Positions 52,023-58,626 of a stretch of 64,000 bases of DNA are shown here, piece by piece (position 1 is the stretch's first letter; each line of letters opens with the position of its first letter). The translations under genes and the position numbers were made by a program. The notes beneath the pieces were generated by a model, which saw only the letters and a list, made by a program, of their open reading frames with translations, was not told the origin of the DNA and did not search any database. Source of the DNA: an uncultured Ezakiella sp. (lineage in GTDB: Bacteria > Bacillota > Clostridia > Tissierellales > Peptoniphilaceae); NCBI RefSeq assembly GCF_943913045.1, contig NZ_CALTVH010000004.1:1-64000 (forward strand), written 5' to 3'.

Positions 52023-53028
52023 AGCGATTCTCCTTCATCTTAAGAGCGGCCAGTAATATAAAGGCCAGGCTGATCCCAAGGATAATAAAGACTTGTGATT
52101 TTATCCCCTCTACACTCCCCAGGGTGTTGGCCTGATAAATTCCATCCCCAACCATCTTAACAGGATTGTAGTCTGCAAATCTACCGAAAACTTTGTTTAA
52201 GACCTGCCTAAAATAAATTCCGTATAAGCCGGCTGCTCCAGATAAAACCATCATAGTTGTTTGGACTATGGCCCCACGAGCGTTGGAAGAAATATTTCCC
52301 AGATAGACAGTCATTAGGCCTAAGGAATAAGAAAAAATTGATCCAACCATAAAAATCAAATAAGTCATCTTGTAATTGGAAATAAAATCCTCACCGAGGA
52401 CATACTTGGCGTAAAGAATTGATATGGTAAGAACCAAGGCCTGCATGACCATGGCGATAATAAATTCATTTACAATAGCCTTTAGCTTTGAAGACGGGCT
52501 TATCAAAAACCTCATAGCAGGCTTGGTGATGTTGGCCTGGTAAAGTTCAACTGCCTACACCCCGCTATAGGCGCACATATATGAAATCATAGCCATAAGT
52601 GCAAAGAAAAAGGAGGCCTTGTAAGAAACATTTTTGCTCTTGTTTTCTATTGCTTTAGCTTGCACTGCAGCTTGAAGAGCCTGAGGATCTTTTTGGGCCC
52701 GCAAAATATTGTCTGCAAAGGACTTTAGTAGGCTAGCAGAAAAACCATTGCCTGCCAAGATTACATTGGAATCCTTGTCAATGTAGCCAGCTATGTCGCC
52801 ATTTTTGAGCGGGTCTTTGTAGTCATCAGACAGGGTGAATTTAAAAATTCCCGTGTCCTCCATATAATTTGCAGCCACATTTTCAGGACTCATATAGGCC
52901 TTGACTTCAAATTTTGTATCCTCGTCTGGCATGGCCGAAATCAAAATGGTCATCAAAAAAATTGGAAAAGCTATCATCCAAAAAAGTGTTATCTTGTCCC
53001 TAATAAAATTTAAAAATGCATACTTCAT
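52009..53028 (-). pseudogene. ABC-2 type permease, interrupted by an in-frame TAG
   Basis: One continuous frame of 340 codons encodes a complete ABC-2 permease but has a TAG at 52555-52557, in the stretch reading CAYSGV-stop-AVELYQANITKP. Upstream are the N-terminal helix and external domain; downstream are the remaining five or so helices with RFLISPSSKLKAI. An internal ATG at 52515 could start the C-terminal part only. The 4-bp overlap with the ATPase gene is retained. A sequencing error cannot be excluded. Confidence 0.75.
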
Positions 53029-53954
53029 TCTCTTAAGTCCCTACCAGTTAGCTCTAGGAAAACATGTTCCAAACTAGGCCTTTCAGAATAAATTGCATCG
53101 TATTTTAAATCTTTGCCCTCCAAGAAGTCCATCAGATGTTTTAAATTATCCTTGCCCTTGTTGAAGGCCAGCTTATAAAGGCCATTTTCCTTGGTCAATT
53201 CGCTTACATTGACAATGGACTTTAAGTCTTCCGACAAATCTTGGTCAGTATTTAATTTTATACTGATGAGTTCCTTGGTGGAAATCATGTCTTTGAGTTC
53301 ATCAGCTGTACCCGATGCTATTGACTTGCCTTTTTCCATAATGACGATTTTTTCCGCCACCTGTTCAACCTCGTCAAGGTAATGGGTGGTGTATAAAATA
53401 GTCATCCCCTTGTCGCAGAGAGTCTTGATTTCATTTAAAATAAAGCTCCTGGTCTGCGCGTCAACAGCAACAGTCGGCTCGTCCAGAATTAAAAAATCCG
53501 GATTGTGGGCAATGCCACAGGCAATATTTAACCTGCGCTTAAGACCTCCCGATAATTTCTTTGGGAAAAACTTTTGATAGTCCTTGAGCTGGGTAAAACG
53601 AATGGCCTCGTCGACCATTTCCTTTCTCTTAATAGAATTTTTTTCATAAAGGCCACAAAAATAATCAATATTTTCACGGACATTTAGATTATCAGACACC
53701 ACAATATCTTGGGGAACCAAACCAATACGCGCCTTTATGGCATCCTTGTCCGGTCCCATATCTTCGCCAAAAACCTTGACCGAGCCAGAATTAAATTTAA
53801 GTAAACCCATAATGCAGTTGATAGCAGTAGTCTTGCCACAACCGTTGGGCCCCAAAAGAGCCAGCCTGTCCCCCTCATTAATCGACAAATCAAAATGATC
53901 AAGGGCAGTTAGGTCCTTATATTTTTTAACTAAATCTCTAATCTCAACAAGCAT
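53025..53954 (-). CDS. ABC-2 type exporter ATP-binding protein
   Basis: The 309-residue ATPase has Walker A GPNGCGKTT, signature LSGGLKRR, Walker B FLILDEPTVAVD and switch His TTHYLDE, plus a C-terminal dimerisation region typical of drug, antibiotic or lipid exporters of the DrrA/CcmA type. The ATG at 53954 follows AAGGAGG; the frame extends upstream to 54047. It is intact, although both permease genes downstream are disrupted. Confidence 0.92.
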   Translation of the reverse strand: MLVEIRDLVKKYKDLTALDHFDLSINEGDRLALLGPNGCGKTTAINCIMGLLKFNSGSVKVFGEDMGPDKDAIKARIGLVPQDIVVSDNLNVRENIDYFCGLYEKNSIKRKEMVDEAIRFTQLKDYQKFFPKKLSGGLKRRLNIACGIAHNPDFLILDEPTVAVDAQTRSFILNEIKTLCDKGMTILYTTHYLDEVEQVAEKIVIMEKGKSIASGTADELKDMISTKELISIKLNTDQDLSEDLKSIVNVSELTKENGLYKLAFNKGKDNLKHLMDFLEGKDLKYDAIYSERPSLEHVFLELTGRDLRE

Positions 53955-53972
53955 ACAAACCTCCTTAAGCCT

Positions 53973-54001
53973 ATTATAAAACACATATGTAAAGATGTAA
54001 A
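53973..54001 (-). promoter_or_regulatory. Promoter of the ABC exporter operon
   Basis: TTTACA (53996-54001) and TATAAT (53973-53978) are 17 bp apart. The spacer repeats TTTACAT and contains the palindrome ACATATGT, possibly a repressor site. Confidence 0.6.
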
Positions 54002-54096
54002 TAAGAATGGGTAAAGAAAATTTAATATGATGGGATGAATAAAACACGCTTACTGGAAAATGATAGGTACTTTGGGATATGTGTCAATGTTTATTA

Positions 54097-54126
54097 ATAA
54101 TAAATTGCGAGGCGTGGGGGTTCATT
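54097..54126 (+). repeat. 30-bp tRNA-Leu-derived repeat, copy 1
   Basis: Identical over 30 bp to 54458-54487. Bases 54107-54124 equal an 18-base segment of tRNA-Leu(TAG) (variable arm to T-loop), in the orientation opposite to the tRNA gene. Confidence 0.85.
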
Positions 54127-54144
54127 CTTATTTCATAACAAAAT

Positions 54145-54171
54145 AAAACCGAGGTATAAAACCTCGGTTTT
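54145..54171. terminator. Hairpin beside the tRNA 3'-end fragment
   Basis: AAACCGAGGT and ACCTCGGTTT flank ATAAA, with T runs on both sides. It holds the same position relative to the tRNA fragment as the 54518 hairpin does to tRNA-Leu. Confidence 0.75.
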
Positions 54172-54175
54172 GTTT

Positions 54176-54210
54176 TGGTGCAGATGGCGAGGACTTGACC
54201 CTCGCCCTGC
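54176..54210 (-). pseudogene. tRNA 3'-end fragment (T-arm, acceptor strand, CCA)
   Basis: On the minus strand the sequence reads GGGCGAGGGTCAAGTCCTCG followed by CCATCTGCACCA, that is a T-stem/loop and a 3' acceptor strand with CCA. No D-arm or anticodon arm precedes it, and the acceptor is one base too long. It looks like a leftover of a tRNA gene or attachment site. Confidence 0.6.
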
Positions 54211-54306
54211 TAAAAACTCGCCTTTCACTCCTTTCGATTTATTTTCTCCTTGCGACGTATGGGCATACGTCTCAGTCGAAAAAAATCTGCAGTTCATGAA
54301 ATTTTG

Positions 54307-54395
54307 TTTTCTTGAGGAATAGGTTGCGTGAGTGAGCGTATGTCAATCAACTTCGCCTTTTCGAAATTTTTTGGCCGAAATAAATCGGCCGCTAC
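54307..54395 (+). repeat. Dispersed repeat, copy 2
   Basis: 54307-54333 matches 6273-6299 at 26 of 27 bases. AATCGGCCGCTAC at 54383-54395 matches 6354-6366. Confidence 0.75.
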
Positions 54396-54457
54396 AGGAA
54401 AATTTCGAGGCTCGTTTCTTAGGCGGGGTGGTTAAGGATTGTTGTCGATATTTTCTC

Positions 54458-54487
54458 ATAATAAATTGCGAGGCGTGGGGGTTCATT
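54458..54487 (+). repeat. 30-bp tRNA-Leu-derived repeat, copy 2
   Basis: Identical to 54097-54126. Its 18-base core (54468-54485) is an exact inverted copy of 54573-54590 inside the tRNA-Leu gene. Confidence 0.85.
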
Positions 54488-54517
54488 AAAATTCAGTCCC
54501 CGCACTAGAGAAATCAA

Positions 54518-54545
54518 AAACCGATATGCTTTTGCATATCGGTTT
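54518..54545 (-). terminator. Terminator of the tRNA cluster
   Basis: AAACCGATATGC and GCATATCGGTTT form a perfect 12-bp stem with a TTTT loop, followed on the minus strand by TTGATTT, 8 bp after the tRNA-Leu CCA. Confidence 0.85.
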
Positions 54546-54553
54546 CTTATTTC

Positions 54554-54638
54554 TGGTGCGGAAGAGAGGACTTGAACCCCCACGCCTCGCGGCACTGGAA
54601 CCTAAATCCAGCGCGTCTGCCAATTTCGCCACTTCCGC
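54554..54638 (-). tRNA. tRNA-Leu, anticodon TAG
   Basis: An 85-nt class II tRNA: acceptor GCGGAAG/CTTCCGC, anticodon TAG in loop TTTAGGT, a long variable arm, T-loop TTCAAGT and an encoded CCA. It is the last gene of the Gly-His-Lys-Leu cluster. Confidence 0.96.
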
Positions 54639-54693
54639 GTATTAAATTTTGTCAGTGCTTGCACCCTTTAGAATGTTTTTAACAAAAATAAAT

Positions 54694-54768
54694 TGGTGAC
54701 CAATTCGCTTTCTCGTTCGTGGGACCTCCTTGATTAAAGGCAAGTGTTCTCAGAATGAGCTAGCTTAT
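54694..54768 (-). pseudogene. Degenerate copy of tRNA-Lys(TTT)
   Basis: The sequence follows the intact tRNA-Lys at 54804 from its upstream AAAATAAATTGGTGACC through CTCCTTGATTAAA-GG-CAAGTG to GAGCTA. Substitutions destroy the T-arm, the D-arm and most of the acceptor stem, so no cloverleaf forms. The 110-bp offset suggests a tandem duplication followed by decay. Confidence 0.7.
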
Positions 54769-54803
54769 TGTCTCTTTACTTTTTACACCTTTTAAAAATA
54801 AAT

Positions 54804-54879
54804 TGGTGACCCATCCGCGACTCGAACGCGGGACTCCTTGATTAAAAGTCAAGTGCTCTGCCAACTGAGCTAATGGGTC
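54804..54879 (-). tRNA. tRNA-Lys, anticodon TTT
   Basis: A 76-nt cloverleaf: acceptor GACCCAT/ATGGGTC, anticodon TTT in loop CTTTTAA, T-loop TTCGAGT and an encoded CCA. Confidence 0.97.
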
Positions 54880-54884
54880 ATATA

Positions 54885-54961
54885 TGGGGTGGATGATGGG
54901 AGTCGAACCCACGATCTCCAGAACCACAATCTGGCGCCTTAACCAACTCGGCCACATCCAC
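54885..54961 (-). tRNA. tRNA-His, anticodon GTG
   Basis: A 77-nt cloverleaf: acceptor GTGGATG/CATCCAC, discriminator C, anticodon GTG in loop TTGTGGT and an encoded CCA. The G at 54962 can serve as the histidine-specific G-1. Confidence 0.96.
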
Positions 54962-54972
54962 CATGCTTGGGT

Positions 54973-55046
54973 TGGAGCGGGTGAAGGGAATCGAACCCTC
55001 GTTATCAGCTTGGGAAGCTGACGCTCTGCCATTGAGCTACACCCGC
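54973..55046 (-). tRNA. tRNA-Gly, anticodon CCC
   Basis: A 74-nt cloverleaf: acceptor GCGGGTG/CACCCGC, anticodon CCC in loop TTCCCAA, T-loop TTCGATT and an encoded CCA. It is the first gene of the cluster. Confidence 0.96.
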
Positions 55047-55087
55047 AAATGGGGCTTGCTCTGGTGTCTCAACCACTGACAAAATAT

Positions 55088-55116
55088 ATTATACATTAAT
55101 AAAAATACTTTGTCAA
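55088..55116 (-). promoter_or_regulatory. Promoter of the tRNA cluster
   Basis: Perfect consensus boxes TTGACA (55111-55116) and TATAAT (55088-55093) are 17 bp apart, 42 bp before tRNA-Gly. Confidence 0.85.
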
Positions 55117-55189
55117 GCATTTTTTATAGTTTTATTAAAAATATTTAAAATTGTTTTTATAAATCTTATTGCGGGTAATATCCTTGGTC

Positions 55190-56041
55190 TTATGCCTTTT
55201 GCGAGGACTTAAAAGATATAAGTGCCGCCACAAATACAAGAGTCATTCCGATTCCTGTTGCTATATCAATCTTGTCGCCAAATAAAAAGTAACCAAAAAT
55301 TGATGAAAATACTACGCTGGCGTAATTGTATATACTTACCTTTGAAGCTGGTGCCATCAGATAGCTCTTGGTCAAAAAGTATTGGCCACAGGCCCCGCCA
55401 ATTCCGACCATTAGCATGCCGAGTGCTTCTTTAGCATTAGGCATTTTAAAATCCTTGACCATAAAGGGTGCAAGGAGTACTACTGTTACTAAACCAAAGG
55501 CTAGCATTACGGTCTCGCCTTCTTCCTTGCCCTTGAGCATGCCGATTATTACATAGGCCATGGCTGCAAAGAGAGCTGACAAAAATGCGACTATTGAATA
55601 GATGTTAAAGTCCCCTGTTGGCTTGGTGATAATGGCCACACCTGCAAAGGCTATTAGCAAGGAGATTACATCTATCTTAGAAACTTTTTCCTTCAAGAAT
55701 ATTGCTGCAAATACCATTACAAAAAACGGGCTTGACTTTTGCAATATAGCCGCTTCAGCTGTTGGCAGGTATTTGGTGGCTATAAAATATAAAAGCACAC
55801 CTAGCATGCCAAAAAATCCTCTTAAAAATAGTTTTGGTAGGTTCTTTTTATCCCTTACAAAGGGTTTGCCTTGTTTTTTTAATGATATTACAGATGTAAA
55901 TACCAAAAATAAGTTTCTCATTACAACCAGTTCTACAACTGGCACTGTCTGGGCAGAATATTTTACTGCTATCTGCATAATCGCAAAGGAAAATGCAGAT
56001 AACAGCATCAATATACTGGCTTTTTTAATATTTTCTTCCAT
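55190..56041 (-). CDS. EamA/DMT superfamily transporter
   Basis: The 283-residue protein has ten predicted helices in two EamA repeats (first about 8-140, second about 150-280), with characteristic stretches YFIATKYLPTAEAAILQKSSPFFV and YNYASVVFSSIFGYFLFGD. It is a metabolite or drug exporter of unknown substrate. Its ATG overlaps the stop of the cobalamin adenosyltransferase gene (TAATG), so it is the last gene of a gpmA-cobA-EamA unit. Confidence 0.88.
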   Translation of the reverse strand: MEENIKKASILMLLSAFSFAIMQIAVKYSAQTVPVVELVVMRNLFLVFTSVISLKKQGKPFVRDKKNLPKLFLRGFFGMLGVLLYFIATKYLPTAEAAILQKSSPFFVMVFAAIFLKEKVSKIDVISLLIAFAGVAIITKPTGDFNIYSIVAFLSALFAAMAYVIIGMLKGKEEGETVMLAFGLVTVVLLAPFMVKDFKMPNAKEALGMLMVGIGGACGQYFLTKSYLMAPASKVSIYNYASVVFSSIFGYFLFGDKIDIATGIGMTLVFVAALISFKSSQKA

Positions 56042-56541
56042 TAAAATTCAATTCCCTTTCTGGCAGGAATGCCTTCTTGGTAATGGTGTTTGACCTCTTG
56101 CACATTGGAAACCATCTTGGAGATTTCTTGGAGTTCTTCCGGTGCATATCTGCCTGAGATTACAATATCTTTTTCTTCTGCTGCCTTTTCTAAGACGCCC
56201 TTAACTTCGTCCATTGGCAGAAGTTCATAAAACATTGCAACATTTAATTCGTCAAGTATATATAGGTCAAAGTCCTCGTCGAGTTTTTTTACAAATAAAT
56301 CCCAACCTTCGCGGGCTGCCTTTTTGTCTTCTTCTTCGGCATTTCTTTTGATAAAGCCTTTTCTACCTGCCAAATGTGTTTCAATATTATCAAAGGTCTT
56401 GAGGGCTTTGATTTCGCTATATTCGCTACCCTTCATAAATTGTATAAAGAAGACCTTTCCGCCATTGCCAAGCATCCTTAGGGCCATGCCTAGGCATGAA
56501 GTGGTCTTGCCTTTACCATTTCCTGTAATACAAAATAACAT
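56041..56541 (-). CDS. Cob(I)alamin adenosyltransferase, CobA/CobO/BtuR type
   Basis: The 166-residue P-loop enzyme has GNGKGKTT at residues 7-14, IQFMKG, and the Walker B-like YILDELN. It adds the adenosyl group to corrinoids, making coenzyme B12. The family is normally about 170-200 residues, so this is a short but complete member. The window also encodes B12-dependent MetH, which uses methylcobalamin. It follows gpmA by 9 bp. Confidence 0.88.
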   Translation of the reverse strand: MLFCITGNGKGKTTSCLGMALRMLGNGGKVFFIQFMKGSEYSEIKALKTFDNIETHLAGRKGFIKRNAEEEDKKAAREGWDLFVKKLDEDFDLYILDELNVAMFYELLPMDEVKGVLEKAAEEKDIVISGRYAPEELQEISKMVSNVQEVKHHYQEGIPARKGIEF

Positions 56542-56550
56542 ATAATCCTC

Positions 56551-57228
56551 CTATTTAAATGTCTTTTTATCAACAACTTTTAAGTCGTGATCGAGTTCGT
56601 AAATAATTGGGCTGCCTGTTGGTATTTCAAGGCCCATAATGTCTTCATCTGAAATTCCTTCCAAGTGTTTTGTTAGAGCTCTTAAAGAGTTGCCGTGGGC
56701 TGCTATAATTATATTTTTTCCTGCCCTTAAGTCGGGTTCAATTTGGTCTTGCCAAATAGGCATTACCCTTTCAAGGGTTATTTTTAAATTTTCTGCCATA
56801 GGAACCACGTCTTTGAGATAGCGTCTGTCATTTATTTGACTTAACTCATCGTTTTCATTCATAAGCGGTGGAAGGGTGTCGTATGATCTCCTCCAAATGT
56901 GAACTTTTTCGTCCCCATATTTTTCAGCAGTCTCTGCCTTGTTAAGTCCTTGGAGGGCACCGTAGTGTCTTTCGTTTAACCTCCATGACTTAACTGTTGG
57001 CAACCAAAGTTGGTCAGTCTCTTCTAATATTATATTTAAAGTTTTTATAGCGCGTTTTAATACCGAGGTATAAGCCTTGTCAAATTCTAAACCATGATCT
57101 TTTAGGATTTGGCCTGCGTGTTTGGCTTCAGCATATCCCTTTTCGCTTAAATCAACATCAACCCAGCCGGTGAATTTGTTTTCTAAATTCCACTCACTTT
57201 GTCCATGTCTTACAAGTACTAGTTTCAT
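56551..57228 (-). CDS. gpmA: 2,3-bisphosphoglycerate-dependent phosphoglycerate mutase
   Basis: The 225-residue glycolytic enzyme interconverts 3- and 2-phosphoglycerate. The phosphohistidine motif LVRHGQSEWN (His8), RRSYDTLPP and the second histidine in AAHGNSLRAL are present. The length is slightly below the 230-250 usual for the family because the C-terminus is short. It is first in a three-gene unit. Confidence 0.95.
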   Translation of the reverse strand: MKLVLVRHGQSEWNLENKFTGWVDVDLSEKGYAEAKHAGQILKDHGLEFDKAYTSVLKRAIKTLNIILEETDQLWLPTVKSWRLNERHYGALQGLNKAETAEKYGDEKVHIWRRSYDTLPPLMNENDELSQINDRRYLKDVVPMAENLKITLERVMPIWQDQIEPDLRAGKNIIIAAHGNSLRALTKHLEGISDEDIMGLEIPTGSPIIYELDHDLKVVDKKTFK

Positions 57229-57257
57229 AAGTCCTCCTTATTTTTTACTATACAAAT

Positions 57258-57286
57258 ATTTTATCATTTATAATATCAATATGCAA
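57258..57286 (-). promoter_or_regulatory. Promoter of gpmA
   Basis: TTGCAT (57281-57286) and TAAAAT (57258-57263) are 17 bp apart, followed by AAGGAGG before the ATG. Confidence 0.65.
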
Positions 57287-57326
57287 ACTGTATTTCTAAT
57301 ATACCCCAATTTTGGCAAATAAAAAA

Positions 57327-57340
57327 GCTCCCTGAGGAGC
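57327..57340 (-). terminator. Terminator of the HU gene
   Basis: GCTCC-CTGA-GGAGC is followed by six T residues on the minus strand. Confidence 0.8.
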
Positions 57341-57352
57341 AATTTTAAATTC

Positions 57353-57652
57353 TTATTTCTTTTTTGATTTTTTCTTTGTGTTAACAGATTCTTTAAGAGC
57401 TTTACCTGCTTTGAAAGCTGGAGCTTTTGTTGCAGGAATCTTGATAACTTCTTCTGGGTTTCTTGGGTTTCTGCCTTCTCTAGCTTTTCTTTCTCTTACT
57501 TCAAATGTACCAAAGCCAATTAATTGTACTTTGTCACCACTTGATAGAGCTTCTGTGATTGATTCGATTGTAGCGTTTAATGCTCTTTCTGAATCTTTTT
57601 TTGTCATTTCAGTTTTTTCAGCAATTGCTGCAACTAATTCGGATTTATTCAT
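57353..57652 (-). CDS. hup: DNA-binding protein HU
   Basis: The 99-residue nucleoid protein starts MNKSELVAAIAEKTEMTKKD and has the DNA-binding arm region GFGTFEVRERKAREGRNPRNPEE. The Lys-rich tail (NTKKKSKKK) extends about 8 residues past a typical 90-residue HU. It forms a single-gene unit with its own promoter, leader palindrome and terminator. Confidence 0.96.
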   Translation of the reverse strand: MNKSELVAAIAEKTEMTKKDSERALNATIESITEALSSGDKVQLIGFGTFEVRERKAREGRNPRNPEEVIKIPATKAPAFKAGKALKESVNTKKKSKKK

Positions 57653-57677
57653 AAATTTACCTCCTATTATTGCTTTG

Positions 57678-57696
57678 CGAACAGTCTATCTGTTCG
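57678..57696 (-). promoter_or_regulatory. Palindrome in the HU gene leader
   Basis: CGAACAG-TCTAT-CTGTTCG is a perfect inverted repeat just downstream of the -10 box. The arms resemble a LexA half-site, but the spacing is wrong for a LexA box; it may be an operator or an RNA hairpin. Confidence 0.5.
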
Positions 57697-57705
57697 TCTA
57701 TTGAT

Positions 57706-57734
57706 ATTTTACCCCATATTGCTAGATATATCAA
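57706..57734 (-). promoter_or_regulatory. Promoter of the HU gene
   Basis: TTGATA (57729-57734) and TAAAAT (57706-57711) are 17 bp apart. Confidence 0.7.
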
Positions 57735-57798
57735 GCCTTTTAGCCAATTTTAATAATAATAAATTTAAATTTACAAAAAATTTTACGATTTTACGAAC

Positions 57799-58626
57799 TT
57801 AGTCTTCTATAAATAGATCCTTAAAATCATACAAGCCTTCATTAATGTTTTCTCCGATTTCAAATAATACTTTATATAAATTTTCTTTATCTCGGTCCAC
57901 TTCATCAAAGCCAGTTTTTTTCAAAGCCTTTCCTTCGATAGCTGCCTTAATAATATCCATGGGCCCACTAATTTTTTCAGCTGGGACAATAATTGTCAGT
58001 CTGATGTCGGCCTTGACTTTTCTGTCGAGTTCGTAGAGAAAAATTTTATCGCAGGTCTCCTCATTTTTTATGCCAGCATTATTTATGGCGTAGATAATTT
58101 TTTCGTCGTCATAAATCTCCATAAGTTTGAGTTTGACATCGCTTAGTAAAAATTCATTCCAAGCTTGTGTGATCATAATATTTAGTCTAGGATTTATATT
58201 TCCTATATCCACGTCCATGGCGTCTAAAAATAGGGCTCCTTCAACTGGGTCAATCTTGGCCAGGGAAAAACATGGTTCTATAAAGCTAACCGCCTCTATA
58301 TATCTGATGTCATCTGTCATCTCCCTCAGTCTTTTTACTGTGGACTCTGCAATGGATGGACTGCCTGGGACAACATAACAAATGTTTTTTTCTTTTGCCT
58401 GGTCAAATACATAGTCGGCTATGGACTGATAAAGCTCTTCAAAGTCGTCAATGGTCTCATACATATAATCGAGGGCCTCAAAGTCAATGCCTTCTTCTCT
58501 TAATAGGTCTACACTAGGATGGTGGACAGTCCTAAGTACAACTTTGTCCGCCTCCTTCATGGCTTTTATTGCTTCAATTGTAACGGCGTTTTTTTCTCCA
58601 AAACCTATTCCTGCTATTGTAATCAT
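57799..58626 (-). CDS. Tetrapyrrole methylase-family protein (YabN N-terminal type)
   Basis: The 275-residue protein starts ITIAGIGFGEKNAVT, the SAM-binding glycine-rich start of the TP-methylase fold, with VVPGSPSIAESTV as the second motif. B. subtilis YabN fuses this domain to MazG; here only a short C-terminal stretch (ENLYKVLFEIGENINEGLYDFKDLF) recalls MazG and the pyrophosphatase motifs are absent. It overlaps the upstream spoVB/yabM-like gene by one base (TAATG), matching the yabM-yabN order. Confidence 0.8.
   Translation of the reverse strand: MITIAGIGFGEKNAVTIEAIKAMKEADKVVLRTVHHPSVDLLREEGIDFEALDYMYETIDDFEELYQSIADYVFDQAKEKNICYVVPGSPSIAESTVKRLREMTDDIRYIEAVSFIEPCFSLAKIDPVEGALFLDAMDVDIGNINPRLNIMITQAWNEFLLSDVKLKLMEIYDDEKIIYAINNAGIKNEETCDKIFLYELDRKVKADIRLTIIVPAEKISGPMDIIKAAIEGKALKKTGFDEVDRDKENLYKVLFEIGENINEGLYDFKDLFIED

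Larger units (their letters stand above)
54002..54553. other. Gene-free spacer with tRNA-derived repeats
   Basis: About 550 bp with no credible gene. It holds two copies of a 30-bp repeat (54097 and 54458), a tRNA 3'-end fragment (54176-54210), two terminator hairpins, the palindrome GACGTATG-GG-CATACGTC (about 54253-54270), and copy 2 of the dispersed 27-bp repeat (54307). Confidence 0.7.

Noticed and set aside
52555..52557. In-frame TAG in the permease as a recoded amino acid
   Set aside because: No pyrrolysine machinery or suppressor tRNA is visible, and the sister permease is also broken. Loss of function is simpler.
57678..57696. LexA box in the HU leader
   Set aside because: The arms are similar to CGAAC/GTTCG, but the spacing is 9 bases instead of 4.
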